From: Mariniphaga sp964559175
GTDB lineage: Bacteria > Bacteroidota > Bacteroidia > Bacteroidales > Prolixibacteraceae
NCBI GenBank assembly: GCA_964559175.1
Contig: CAZLGT010000001.1
Span: forward strand, 143,333-207,332
Direction of reading: 5' to 3'
Length of the DNA: 64,000 bases
Under the pieces are notes generated by a model. The model was not told the origin of the DNA. It worked only from the letters and a program-made list of their open reading frames with translations, and did no database searches. This document shows positions 52,100-60,845 of the stretch, piece by piece. Both the position numbers and the translations under genes were made by a program. Each line of letters begins with the position of its first letter. Within the stretch, counting starts at the first letter, position 1.

Positions 52100-54340
52100 C
52101 TACTTCCTGATGATTTTGTGTGTGGTGGAACTGCCGTTTTCAAAAGTAATTTGTAACAGATAAAAACCCGGAAGTAAACCACTTATATTGAGACTGGTTT
52201 GTGGTGTTTTTTCAACAATCATTTCTTTTAAAAGTTGCCCTGAACCGGAAAAGAGCCTTAAAGTGGCAGCATTTTGGTTATGATTAACAAAAAGCATTTC
52301 TGAAGCCGGATTCGGATAGACCAACACCTCTGGAATCCCAAACTCATCCGCCGGAGTTAGCAGGTTGCCGTTATTGGCTTTAAACCGGGCTGCAAAATTC
52401 TGGTAATACTGGTTGGCTATATTTTCGCAGTGGATAATGAGGGTGTTTTCATCGTTATTATCATTGGCCGCACTGCTCCAGTTGTGGCTTCCGGTAATAA
52501 CCAGGGGATCCAGTTCCGGTTGGCTGTTGTCGATAACCGCATACTTGTGGTGAAAAATCCCGTATTCCACATCGGATACAAAACCGGTACTTCCCAACGC
52601 ATCATTTAAAATGGAGTTCACAGTGCCGGTGTTGGCATCGCCTTCGGTTAATACATTTACAGCCACTCCCCGTTCTGTGGCATCGCTGATGGCAATGGCT
52701 ATATCTGTTCTGGTTATCAGCATGGTGCCCACATTCAGATTGTTTTGTGCTCTCTGAATGGCGTCGATGATTTGCTGGTTGGTTCCATCCGACGGACTGA
52801 AATAGCTTTCTACCCGTTTCCCTCCGATAATAAATTCGTGTGGGGTGTTATCGGTTTTGTCGGAGCCGAATTTTGCTCTGGTCACATTGGGCTGATCGTC
52901 CGAGCCTCCCCACATTTCCTCAAATTCAAGCTGGTAGGTGCGGGCAAGTGCCTGGTCCTGAATGAAAATAATATTGTTTGCATCGGAAACAATCTGGTTG
53001 TACGATATATTGGTAGAGCCTGACCAAACCACGGGCAAATCCGGATTGTCCGATTCAGCATCGATTACAGCAAATTTGTTGTGCATAATTCCGTCGCGGT
53101 TGTTTTCATCGGGGGCAACGAGCACGGGAATCTGCTCACTAAGGCTATTCAGCCCTGAATTCTGGTTGGTACCACATGCAATCACCCTTACTCTGAGTCC
53201 GCGGTTTTTTGCCCGGTTTAAGGCATCCGGGATACTGGCCGAAGAAATATTGCTGAAACTGTAAATGGCAAAGTCGATGGATTCTGTGGCCCTGTCGAGG
53301 TATGCAACCAGCGTATCGTCAAGGGCGCCTCCAATATTTTGTGCCGGTTGATAAATGGCGTAGGTAGTATCCACTTCAGAATTGAAATAAACCTTAACAT
53401 CGCCGGTTGAATTCGACTCGGTGGCATACGCTGCCTGTGGGGCAAAAGCGGTGTCGGATGCATGGTAAGAGTAGGAGAGAGCATAAACAATTGTTCCCGG
53501 CTGCAATCCCCTGATGGTCACTTCCTGTAAATATTCCCCGTTTACCGGAGTGGATGTGCCGGAAGAGATATCGCTCCATTCCGAAGCATTGGGAGTAACG
53601 CCGTACACCACTTCGGAGGTTGTTTCCGAATCGGTTGTCCAGCTCAATGTAACGCTGTTTTTTGAAATATCCTGAACAGTGACCGGCGACAGAATATTAA
53701 CCGGACCGGTGAAAACAAAATCATCCATGTCGCGTGGAAGCAGCTGGTAGCCAGTTGTTACATCGTTTGATTTGTAGGAGAATTGTGAACATATGGCAGT
53801 TAAATCGAATGCTCCGGTAGGGATTTGCTGCCCCACGATGCTGCCTGCATTCCGGTTTATCCGGATTACAAATGTTCGGTTTCCATCAGTGAGGGTGTAG
53901 TTGGTATCTCCGTTGAAAGTCCCCGAAGGACTTACAAACTGAACGTTGTTCAGGCGAACAAGCTGCGACTCAAAAGATTCGCCGATTTGATCAACCGTTA
54001 GCACTTTCGGCTCGGGAAGGCTGTGACCTGACGAGTGTGCACTAACGGCAGAAATTGGGTCTATTTCAAGTAGATTGTTGTAGTCCTTAAGTGTTCCTGA
54101 AATGGTAATTGAATCGCCTCGCTGAAGCGATGCCCCCAGGTTACCATAGGCAGAAAGTCCGGCTGTTTCATCCTGAAAGTAGCGAATAAGTCCTAATTCT
54201 CCGCCATTGGTAACAACTCCGCTTACAGTTACTTCCTGTCCCACTTTATTCCGGGCATTTTCAATGGTTTCCTGTGCCCATGTTTCAAATCCCAAAAGGG
54301 TAAGAACGCCCGCGAGTAAATATTTCATCATAATTTTCAT
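52100..54340 (-). CDS. T9SS-tailed phospholipase-D-like protein with OB and fibronectin domains
   Basis: A 746-residue secreted protein. Start at ATG 54340, which fits the promoter element at 54360-54367; the signal ends LGFETWAQ. Order: an OB-fold (residues about 25-200; NARNKVGQEVTVSGVV), an Fn3-like domain (about 220-320; SVTLSWTTDSETTSEVVYG), two PLD domains with HxKxxxxD motifs (MHNKFAVID and FHHKYAVID), and a type IX sorting tail (VLYPNPASEMLF ... HKIIRK) of about 75 residues. The two HKD motifs predict an active phosphodiesterase, on phospholipid or DNA outside the cell; which is unknown. Confidence 0.88.
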   Translation of the reverse strand: MKIMMKYLLAGVLTLLGFETWAQETIENARNKVGQEVTVSGVVTNGGELGLIRYFQDETAGLSAYGNLGASLQRGDSITISGTLKDYNNLLEIDPISAVSAHSSGHSLPEPKVLTVDQIGESFESQLVRLNNVQFVSPSGTFNGDTNYTLTDGNRTFVIRINRNAGSIVGQQIPTGAFDLTAICSQFSYKSNDVTTGYQLLPRDMDDFVFTGPVNILSPVTVQDISKNSVTLSWTTDSETTSEVVYGVTPNASEWSDISSGTSTPVNGEYLQEVTIRGLQPGTIVYALSYSYHASDTAFAPQAAYATESNSTGDVKVYFNSEVDTTYAIYQPAQNIGGALDDTLVAYLDRATESIDFAIYSFSNISSASIPDALNRAKNRGLRVRVIACGTNQNSGLNSLSEQIPVLVAPDENNRDGIMHNKFAVIDAESDNPDLPVVWSGSTNISYNQIVSDANNIIFIQDQALARTYQLEFEEMWGGSDDQPNVTRAKFGSDKTDNTPHEFIIGGKRVESYFSPSDGTNQQIIDAIQRAQNNLNVGTMLITRTDIAIAISDATERGVAVNVLTEGDANTGTVNSILNDALGSTGFVSDVEYGIFHHKYAVIDNSQPELDPLVITGSHNWSSAANDNNDENTLIIHCENIANQYYQNFAARFKANNGNLLTPADEFGIPEVLVYPNPASEMLFVNHNQNAATLRLFSGSGQLLKEMIVEKTPQTSLNISGLLPGFYLLQITFENGSSTTHKIIRK

Positions 54341-54359
54341 CTTTTTCTTATAGAAAGGG

Positions 54360-54367
54360 CAAAAGTA
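54360..54367 (-). promoter_or_regulatory. -7 promoter element (TACTTTTG) for the PLD-like gene
   Basis: Exact TAnnTTTG match on the minus strand, 19 bp before the ATG at 54340; it lies inside the longer open frame and so sets the start. Confidence 0.55.
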
Positions 54368-54422
54368 CAAAAATAACCGGGGACTATTTTTAAAATGTTG
54401 AAATGTTGAAAGGGGCAGGCGG

Positions 54423-54788
54423 TTACCTGGAGGCAACAACCAGTTTTTTTACCACTGTTTTGTTCCCTGTGGTTTTCACCCGAACAAAATAGATTCCGTT
54501 TGGAATATTTTCGAGTGAAAGCAGGTATTTGGGTGTTCCGAATTCCATTTTGCGCAAAAGCACTTCTTTTCCGGTGATGTTTATCAGCCGTATTTCCAAT
54601 ATCTCTTCATTGTTCATTTCCAGTGTAATTCGCCCGGTTTCGGTTGGGTTAGGGTAAACAGTTAGTTCAAACCGGTCGGGTTCGTTAAACCCTGAACGCT
54701 CCTGATTTTGTATAGATGTATTTGCTCCTGCACGAAATACAGTAAAAATAAAGATTGAAAATATAGATATGAGTATCAGTTTTTTCAT
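54423..54788 (-). CDS. small secreted protein with a T9SS sorting domain
   Basis: A 121-residue protein from ATG 54788: a signal peptide (LILISIFSIFIFTVFRAGA) and, from about residue 40, nothing but a type A sorting domain (ELTVYPNPTETGRITLEM ... IPNGIYFVRVKTTGNK). Stand-alone sorting domains with no cargo are unusual; it may be the tail of a lost larger gene reacquired with a signal peptide, or a small surface protein. It lies next to the T9SS-tailed PLD protein and degraded genes. Confidence 0.72.
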   Translation of the reverse strand: MKKLILISIFSIFIFTVFRAGANTSIQNQERSGFNEPDRFELTVYPNPTETGRITLEMNNEEILEIRLINITGKEVLLRKMEFGTPKYLLSLENIPNGIYFVRVKTTGNKTVVKKLVVASR

Positions 54789-54861
54789 AGCATAAAAATT
54801 ACAACATCTTTGGCTGATATGCAAATAATATGCCTGTTTTATTTATCGGTATCAGGTTTTT

Positions 54862-55169
54862 TTAATATTCTTCGGAATATTTATTAAAGCCCGCATGAGT
54901 AAACAGATCACTTAACTTATCTAAATGTTCCAGAATTTCATGCAGTGATTTTTTTCTCTGCGGAAAACAACCCTCTTTCCCAGTGTACAAGTTGCCCATT
55001 TCAGTTTCAATTGATAATCATCGGCAAAGCTTCTGTTTATTCCACAAATAGTGCCGGGAACAGGAGGTATCAATTCTAAAAAATCTTCCGCTTTTTCCTG
55101 TGCCACAGTTTGAAGAAATAAAACAGAAAGCAACAGAAAAGTAAATGCAGATTTTGCTGAATCTTTCAT
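54862..55169 (-). pseudogene. small exported protein, frameshifted at an A7 tract
   Basis: From ATG 55169 a signal peptide (SAFTFLLLSVLFLQTVAQ) and a short mature part (CGINRSFADDYQLKLKWATC) read to a stop at 54921 (82 residues). At a run of seven T on the plus strand (54949-54955; AAAAAAA in the coding strand) the frame shifts; the -1/+2 frame continues with SLHEILEHLDKLSDLFTHAGF to a TAA at 54862, giving about 102 residues if joined. This looks like a frameshift, a slippage site or a sequencing error. I do not recognise the family. It starts 3 bp after the OmpA remnant. Confidence 0.55.
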
Positions 55170-55172
55170 CAA

Positions 55173-55405
55173 TTACAATTTTATAAATTCAACCCTTCGG
55201 TTTTTGGCCTTGCCTTCGCTGGTTGTGTTGGATTCAATGGGTTCGCTTTTCCCTTTCCCGTTGGTTTCAATCCGGCTTGCCTCTATTCCAAAACTGGCAG
55301 ACAAAAGTTCTTTACACTTGCCGCACAGCGTTTTGAGAGATCCAAATTGAGGGCATCATCTCCATTGCCATCGGCAGGCAAATAGAACTTAACATCAAAT
55401 GCCAT
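55173..55405 (-). pseudogene. remnant of an OmpA-like C-terminal domain
   Basis: Reading from 55405, one frame gives DGNGDDALNLDLSKRCAASVK, then a second frame continues with ELLSASFGIEASRIETNGKGKS and ends EGKAKNRRVEFIKL at 55173. Joined, this is the C-terminal half of an OmpA/MotB peptidoglycan-binding domain with its typical NRRVEF end. A one-base deletion near 55309-55316 splits it, and the first part of the protein is missing. The start is therefore only a convenient ATG. Confidence 0.75.
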
Positions 55406-55416
55406 ATTTCACGAAT

Positions 55417-56157
55417 TCAGGAGTTTAAAAACTTCAAGGCATTCTCCAAATCCTCATAAGTGTCAATTCCAATACTTTGGTGCCTGGTTACAGCGGTTTT
55501 TATTTTCAGTCCGTTTTCGAGCCAGCGGAGTTGTTCCAGGGCTTCCACCTGTTCCAGTTTTCCGGGGTTTAGTTTTGTGATTTGCTGAAGAACATCTTTT
55601 TTGTAGGCATACATACCAATGTGGGCCCAAAAAGTAGTTGTGTTCAGCCAGTTATTTCCTTCTTCACCGCGAACAAAAGGTATAGGCGAGCGGCTGAAAT
55701 AAAGCGCGTTTTGGTCATTGCCGATAACTACTTTGGGGCGATTGGGATTAAAAAGTTCATCGGCCGTTTCAATTTTTTTTATCAGTGTGGCAATCTCAAC
55801 CTGTTCTGTAAAGCAGCCCATCAGTTGTTCAATCTGCTCCGACCGGATAAATGGTTCGTCGCCCTGAACATTGATGACCACGTCGAATTCGGTATTTTTT
55901 TGCAGGAGACGGGCAGCTTCTGCACAACGATCGGTTCCGCTGCGGTGTTCCGGCGATGTATAAATGGCTTTTCCACTGAATTCTTCAACCGCCCGGAATA
56001 TCCGCTCATCGTCGGTGGCCACCCAAACATTATCCAGCACTTTCGCCACGTTTTCGTAAACCCATTGTATTACCGGTTTTCCCCCCAGCCCGGCCAGCGG
56101 TTTGCCCGGAAACCGGGTAGATTGATACCGGGCAGGAATCAGTGCAATAAACTTCAT
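55417..56157 (-). CDS. kdsB: 3-deoxy-manno-octulosonate cytidylyltransferase
   Basis: It activates Kdo as CMP-Kdo for the inner core of lipopolysaccharide. The 246-residue protein starts at ATG 56157 (MKFIALIPARYQSTRFPGKPL), a start confirmed by the promoter element immediately upstream. Motifs: CTP-binding PARYQSTRFPGK, HRSGTDRCAEA, NVQGDEPFI (metal-binding Asp) and YEDLENAL near the end. It shows the window is from a Gram-negative LPS-making organism. Confidence 0.95.
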   Translation of the reverse strand: MKFIALIPARYQSTRFPGKPLAGLGGKPVIQWVYENVAKVLDNVWVATDDERIFRAVEEFSGKAIYTSPEHRSGTDRCAEAARLLQKNTEFDVVINVQGDEPFIRSEQIEQLMGCFTEQVEIATLIKKIETADELFNPNRPKVVIGNDQNALYFSRSPIPFVRGEEGNNWLNTTTFWAHIGMYAYKKDVLQQITKLNPGKLEQVEALEQLRWLENGLKIKTAVTRHQSIGIDTYEDLENALKFLNS

Positions 56158-56181
56158 TGGTTCTGTTTTTGTTTTGCCTGC

Positions 56182-56189
56182 CAAAGATA
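56182..56189 (-). promoter_or_regulatory. -7 promoter element (TATCTTTG) for kdsB
   Basis: Exact TAnnTTTG match on the minus strand; the alternative in-frame start at 56184 would lie inside it, so ATG 56157 is the start. Confidence 0.6.
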
Positions 56190-56302
56190 GCGATTAAAAA
56201 AGCCGGAAGGAATTTCGTATCGATAATATTGAATTTCAGTTATCAAAAAACCAAAAAAAGGTTAATTGAAACCTGAATCGAACCATTGCCACTGAAAAAT
56301 TG

Positions 56303-56310
56303 TAAATTTG
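56303..56310 (+). promoter_or_regulatory. -7 promoter element (TAAATTTG) for the sigma54 activator-lptE-secG operon
   Basis: Exact TAnnTTTG match 24 bp before the ATG at 56335. Confidence 0.6.
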
Positions 56311-56334
56311 TGCTTTTATTGACGACACCGCATT

Positions 56335-57564
56335 ATGGATATTCAGGATATAAAGCAAAGGTTTGAAATCATAGGAAATTCTCCCGGGCTGCACAGGGCT
56401 ATTGAAGTTGCAGTTCAGGTTTCACCTACCGATCTTTCGGTTTTAATAACGGGTGAAAGCGGTACAGGGAAAGAGGTATTTCCGCAGATTATCCATCAGT
56501 TTTCGAGCCGCAAACACGGAAAATACATAGCCGTTAACTGTGGCGCCATTCCCGAAGGGACAATAGATTCTGAGCTTTTTGGACACGAAAAGGGATCGTT
56601 TACCGGCGCTTTGTCTGACAGGAAGGGGTATTTTCAGGAAGCCGATGGCGGTACCATTTTTATGGATGAAATTGGCGAGTTGCCGCTCTCTACCCAGGTT
56701 CGCTTGCTGCGCGTGCTCGAAACGGGTGAATTTATCCGTGTGGGGTCTTCAAATGTTATTAAAACCAATGTACGCGTAATTGCTGCCACCAATGTAGATA
56801 TTTCCCGAGCCATTGATGAAGGAAAATTCAGGGAAGATTTGTACTACAGGCTCAATACCGTGCCCATTAACATTTTGCCGTTAAGGCAGCGTCCCGAAGA
56901 CATTCATTTGCTTTTCAGGAAATTTGCGCGCGACTTTGCCGAAAAGTACCGTATGCCCCCGCTGCGGCTCGATGAAGAGGCCCGTGTTTTGCTGGAGAAT
57001 TACCGGTGGCCCGGAAACGTAAGGCAGCTGAAAAACATCACAGAACAGATTTCAATAATTGAACAAAACAGGGATATTACAGCCGATGTTTTGCAGCACT
57101 ACCTGCCTTCCATTTCTTCCAAAAATCTTCCTGCGCTTTTTTCAAAAAGCGAAGAGAACAGTTTCTCCAACGAAAGGGAGATTCTGTATAAAATTCTTTT
57201 CGATATGAAAAGGGATATGAACGATTTGAAGAAACTGGTGCTCGATATTATGGAAAACAAAGAATCACCGCTTTCGGGAGACCAGGCAAAAATCATACGT
57301 AACCTTTACGATGCTGAAGAGGTGAACCTGTCGCACAGGGAACAGCCTTCAAAACCGGTGCATATTCCTCATATCGATAGAAACAACATTCAGGATACCG
57401 AAGAGGTAATTGAAGAATCGTTGTCGCTGGAAGACAAAGAGATAGAGCTGATAAAAAAGGCGCTTGAGAAACACGGCGGGAAACGAAAATATGCAGCCGG
57501 GGAACTGGGGATTTCAGAAAGAACGCTGTATCGAAAAATTAAGGAACACAATATTAAAGGCTGA
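56335..57564 (+). CDS. sigma54-dependent transcriptional activator without a sensory domain
   Basis: A 409-residue AAA+ activator. The AAA+ domain begins almost at once: LITGESGTGKEVFPQII (Walker A), the sigma54-contact loop EKGSFTGALSD (GSFTGA in place of GAFTGA), GGTIFMDEIGEL (Walker B) and the sensor RPEDIHLLFRKFA and WPGNVRQLKNITE. A long acidic linker of about 100 residues leads to a Fis-type helix-turn-helix (AAGELGISERTLYRKIKEH). No receiver, PAS or GAF domain precedes it. It heads an operon with lptE and secG, a conserved Bacteroidota order; the target sigma54 promoters are unknown. Confidence 0.93.
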   Translation: MDIQDIKQRFEIIGNSPGLHRAIEVAVQVSPTDLSVLITGESGTGKEVFPQIIHQFSSRKHGKYIAVNCGAIPEGTIDSELFGHEKGSFTGALSDRKGYFQEADGGTIFMDEIGELPLSTQVRLLRVLETGEFIRVGSSNVIKTNVRVIAATNVDISRAIDEGKFREDLYYRLNTVPINILPLRQRPEDIHLLFRKFARDFAEKYRMPPLRLDEEARVLLENYRWPGNVRQLKNITEQISIIEQNRDITADVLQHYLPSISSKNLPALFSKSEENSFSNEREILYKILFDMKRDMNDLKKLVLDIMENKESPLSGDQAKIIRNLYDAEEVNLSHREQPSKPVHIPHIDRNNIQDTEEVIEESLSLEDKEIELIKKALEKHGGKRKYAAGELGISERTLYRKIKEHNIKG

Positions 57565-57567
57565 AAA

Positions 57568-58083
57568 ATGCAAAAAAAGCTTGCTCTCTTTTTTTTACTG
57601 GTAATTTTGCTGGCAGGAGTTGCTCCTTCCTGTAGAATTAATTACTCGTTTACCGGAGCCAACATTTCACCGGCAGTGAAAACCTATTCGGTTTACTATT
57701 TTACAAACCGGGCACGACTGGTGAATCCGACTCTTAGTCAGTCGTTTACCGAAGCCTTGCGGGAAAAGCTGCAGCGGCAGACGTCGCTGAACGAACTGGC
57801 CGAAGACGGTGACCTCATTTTTGAAGGACAGATTACAGGTTATGAAGTACGGCCCATGTCGATTCAAAAAGACGACATGGCTGCATTAAACCGGCTGACT
57901 GTGACTGTGCGGGTGAAATATACCAACAACATCGACCCCGACCAAAGCATAGAGCAAACCTTTTCGGCTTACGAAGATTTTGACAGCACCAGCTCATTGA
58001 GCGACGTGGAAGACGGACTGGTGCCTGAAATTATTACCAAACTTACGGAAGACATTTTTAACGCAACCCTTGCCAACTGGTAG
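57568..58083 (+). CDS. lptE: LPS-assembly lipoprotein LptE
   Basis: A 171-residue lipoprotein; the signal ends GVAPSC (lipobox Cys near residue 22). The next part, YSFTGANISPAVKTYSVYYFTN, is the Bacteroidota LptE signature. LptE plugs the LptD barrel that inserts lipopolysaccharide into the outer membrane. It starts 3 bp after the sigma54 activator stop, fits the Bacteroidota gene order, and pairs with kdsB just upstream in theme. Confidence 0.88.
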   Translation: MQKKLALFFLLVILLAGVAPSCRINYSFTGANISPAVKTYSVYYFTNRARLVNPTLSQSFTEALREKLQRQTSLNELAEDGDLIFEGQITGYEVRPMSIQKDDMAALNRLTVTVRVKYTNNIDPDQSIEQTFSAYEDFDSTSSLSDVEDGLVPEIITKLTEDIFNATLANW

Positions 58084-58085
58084 TT

Positions 58086-58688
58086 ATGGAGAAAGAAGAA
58101 TTTTACCGCATTGCTGAAAACCCTGACGGGCTGAATCATGAAACGTTAACTGGTTTCAGGGAGTTAACAGAAAAATATCCGTTTTTTCAGGCCGGATGGT
58201 TGCTTTATCTGAAAAATTTAAAGATTACGGGGAGTACACAGTTTGAAGCAATTTTAAAGAAAGCTGCTCCGCTTGTACCCGATCGGAGACAGTTGTATCG
58301 TATTTTATTGCCTGAAAATGAGAGTTTTGCAAAGAGCGACTACTTTAGCCGGATGGTTGTTCGCGAAGCATACAATTCCGACGAGGTTACGCAACAAAAG
58401 CCGGAAAACAGTCTTATCGACAGGTTTCTTTCGTCAGACCACGGTCCCATTAAACTGGATAAATCCGGTAATGAACACTTTCAGGAGAAAAGTGAAAATG
58501 AAATTGTGGCCAAATCGGTGAACGAAAGTGACGAACTGATAACTGAAACGCTGGCAATGATATATTTCCAGCAAAAAAATTACGATAAAGCTTTGGAAGC
58601 TTTTCAAAAATTAAGCTTGAAATATCCGGAAAAAAGTGTTTACTTTGCGAGCCGAATTGAAGAAATAGAAAAATTAAAAAACATTTAA
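58086..58688 (+). CDS. tetratricopeptide-repeat protein
   Basis: A 200-residue soluble protein with no signal peptide. Residues about 1-80 are helical (PFFQAGWLLYLKNLKITGST); the C-terminal 45 residues contain a TPR-like repeat (LAMIYFQQKNYDKALEAFQKLSLKYPEKS). Such a protein is regularly found between lptE and secG in Bacteroidota, with unknown function. It starts 2 bp after lptE. Confidence 0.7.
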   Translation: MEKEEFYRIAENPDGLNHETLTGFRELTEKYPFFQAGWLLYLKNLKITGSTQFEAILKKAAPLVPDRRQLYRILLPENESFAKSDYFSRMVVREAYNSDEVTQQKPENSLIDRFLSSDHGPIKLDKSGNEHFQEKSENEIVAKSVNESDELITETLAMIYFQQKNYDKALEAFQKLSLKYPEKSVYFASRIEEIEKLKNI

Positions 58689-58698
58689 CTGAAATAGC

Positions 58699-59070
58699 AT
58701 GTACACGTTAATCACAGTTTTAATATTTATCGTTTGTGTTTTGCTTGTTTTAATCGTATTGGTGCAAAACTCAAAAGGCGGCGGTCTGGCCAGCAACTTT
58801 CAGTCGTCGAACCAGATTATGGGCGTTCGCAAAACCACCGACTTCCTGGAAAAAGCCACATGGGTTTTAGCAGGCGCATTGCTCATTCTTTCCATAATGG
58901 GGTCTGCTTTTATTCCGCGCGAACGAATGACACAGGAACAGTCGCGTGTTAGAGAACAGGTGGAAACTGCTGCCGACCCGATGCAGGTTCCCAATTTCCC
59001 GACAACCGCTCCGGATGCTGAATCAACAGACGATATTCCTCCGATGCCTTTGCCGGAAGACGACAACTAA
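58699..59070 (+). CDS. secG: preprotein translocase subunit SecG
   Basis: A 123-residue membrane protein. Two helices (ITVLIFIVCVLLVLIVLV and ATWVLAGALLILSIMGSAF) flank the conserved loop QNSKGGGLASNF...NQIMGVRKTTDFLEK, the SecG signature. SecG assists SecYE translocation. The acidic Pro-rich tail is typical of Bacteroidota SecG. It closes the operon. Confidence 0.93.
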   Translation: MYTLITVLIFIVCVLLVLIVLVQNSKGGGLASNFQSSNQIMGVRKTTDFLEKATWVLAGALLILSIMGSAFIPRERMTQEQSRVREQVETAADPMQVPNFPTTAPDAESTDDIPPMPLPEDDN

Positions 59071-59091
59071 TTGAAAATATAAATAGAATTG

Positions 59092-59124
59092 AAAAGCCAT
59101 TTGCATAAGAGCAGGTGGCTTTTT
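59092..59124 (+). terminator. strong rho-independent terminator after secG
   Basis: AAAAGCCATTTGC (59092-59104) pairs with GCAGGTGGCTTTT (59111-59123), 13 bp with two G-U pairs and an ATAAGA loop; a T run follows. It also separates the convergent TPP-enzyme gene. Confidence 0.85.
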
Positions 59125-59145
59125 GTGTTTCAGGAACCTGGCGGT

Positions 59146-60777
59146 TTAGTTATTTGTCCGAAGTAAAAGTTCATCGTATTCGCCTCCATTTACAACTGCT
59201 TCCACTATTACGGGTCCTTTGGCAGTAAAAGCATCTGCCAATGTTTTTTTATAGCTTTCAAAATCGGTTGCCTGGAAAACGGGAACACCAAAATAATGAT
59301 TTGAAGGCGTATCGTGATCTGCAGGCAGCGAAGTTCCGTAATCGTTCCGGTAATTCTTTTTTTGCTGTTTAATACGAATGAGTGATAAGCTGTTGTCAAC
59401 TATCACTACAAAAACGATATTCTGTCCCAGCATGCGGGCCGTTGCCATTTCGCCGGCCATCATCCGGAAACCACCATCGCCGGTGAGGCAGGCAACCGGC
59501 AATTCAGGATGGCAGAGTTTGGCTGCAATAGCAGCGGGAATGCCAAAGCCCATAGACGACCAGCCGTTGGTCATCAGCAGTTTTTCGGGCGAAGGCGTTT
59601 TCCACATTTGCCCGGCCAAATGAAGGTGAGCACCTACGTCCAGTGTCAATATTCCGCTTTTTGGCAAAGCTTTTCGCAGTCCTTTTATAACAGCCCGCGG
59701 ACCAAAACTTAAATTTGGTGGCTCCATGAGGCGAAGCATCTCCTGTTTGCGTGCTTCAATCAATTTGCGGTTCCATTTCTTTTCCGGACAATCAACTTCC
59801 AGCAGCTCGTTTACCGATAATCTTAAATCACCCGGAACATCAGTAACATCAGGTATCAGGTCGCGATCCACATCGGCCGGGTGGCTGTCGAAATGAATGA
59901 GCGGCACCCGAGGCATCCACTTTTCGTAATTGAACTCTACCGGATCATAACCTGTACCTAAAATCAAATCTGCTTCCAAATAGGTTTGTGCCACATGGCT
60001 CGACAAGGCATGAAACAAGACGCCGGCATACAACGGGTGATTTTCTGCAAACATGCCTTTTGCCATAGGGGTGAGCACCATCGGAATGTTAAACTTTTCT
60101 GCCAAATTTAAAAGAAGAGGTTTTATTCCGGCACGCACAGCAGACAGCCCAACGGCAAGCAATGGTTTCTGTGATTTTTTGAAAAGTCTTTTTGCAAATT
60201 CCATCAGCTCTGAAGGAGTTTCAAGAGCGGTTTTTTTTTCAACCCGGAGGTAAGGGAAAGACTTATCGGGGTACCCCGCCTTTTGATTTCCAATTCCGGC
60301 CGGTACGCCAATATGAACCGGGCCCGGCATTTCTTCCCTTGCAATGCCCGAAGCTTTTAGCAGAGTTTCAGCTGCATTGTTTTTGTCAAGCCGGGTTGTC
60401 CATTTTGTGAGGGGTTGAAAAAGTGCCTGGTGATCGATGTTCATTTGTACGGTACGATTTCGGAGGTTATCAGGCATTTCGTCGGTAAAGGCAAGCAGCG
60501 GAAGGCGGTCGAGGAGCGCACAGCCAACTCCTGTAGCCAGGTTTGTGGCGCCTGGACCAAAGGTTCCGAAACAAGCGCCCGGAATGCCGGTTAACCTTCC
60601 GCAAACCGCTGCCATAAAAGACGCTGCCGACTCGTGGCCGGTCAGTACGAAATCGATTCCATCCTCTTTTCGTAAAGATTCAATATAATCGATCATGTTT
60701 CCACTGGGAACGCCAAAAACATATTTGATCCCCAAATCATGGAGGGTGCGCGCAAATTCCTGAGCAACCGTAAGCAT
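59146..60777 (-). CDS. thiamine-diphosphate-dependent enzyme (acetolactate-synthase-like)
   Basis: A 543-residue protein of the acetolactate synthase/pyruvate decarboxylase superfamily. The N-terminal PYR domain has the catalytic Glu in VLTGHESAASFMA (near residue 48); the C-terminal PP domain has the ThDP motif TGDGGFRMMAGEMATARMLG ending in VDN. It is not part of an ilv operon and lacks a small subunit gene nearby, so acetolactate synthesis is not assured; benzoylformate decarboxylase or oxalyl-CoA-type activities are alternatives. Confidence 0.82.
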   Translation of the reverse strand: MLTVAQEFARTLHDLGIKYVFGVPSGNMIDYIESLRKEDGIDFVLTGHESAASFMAAVCGRLTGIPGACFGTFGPGATNLATGVGCALLDRLPLLAFTDEMPDNLRNRTVQMNIDHQALFQPLTKWTTRLDKNNAAETLLKASGIAREEMPGPVHIGVPAGIGNQKAGYPDKSFPYLRVEKKTALETPSELMEFAKRLFKKSQKPLLAVGLSAVRAGIKPLLLNLAEKFNIPMVLTPMAKGMFAENHPLYAGVLFHALSSHVAQTYLEADLILGTGYDPVEFNYEKWMPRVPLIHFDSHPADVDRDLIPDVTDVPGDLRLSVNELLEVDCPEKKWNRKLIEARKQEMLRLMEPPNLSFGPRAVIKGLRKALPKSGILTLDVGAHLHLAGQMWKTPSPEKLLMTNGWSSMGFGIPAAIAAKLCHPELPVACLTGDGGFRMMAGEMATARMLGQNIVFVVIVDNSLSLIRIKQQKKNYRNDYGTSLPADHDTPSNHYFGVPVFQATDFESYKKTLADAFTAKGPVIVEAVVNGGEYDELLLRTNN

Positions 60778-60845
60778 AACATTCAGGTTTTTGTTTTTGG
60801 CAAGGTACAGATTTTAAGCAAGAATATGGCTGGTAACCTTGAAGA

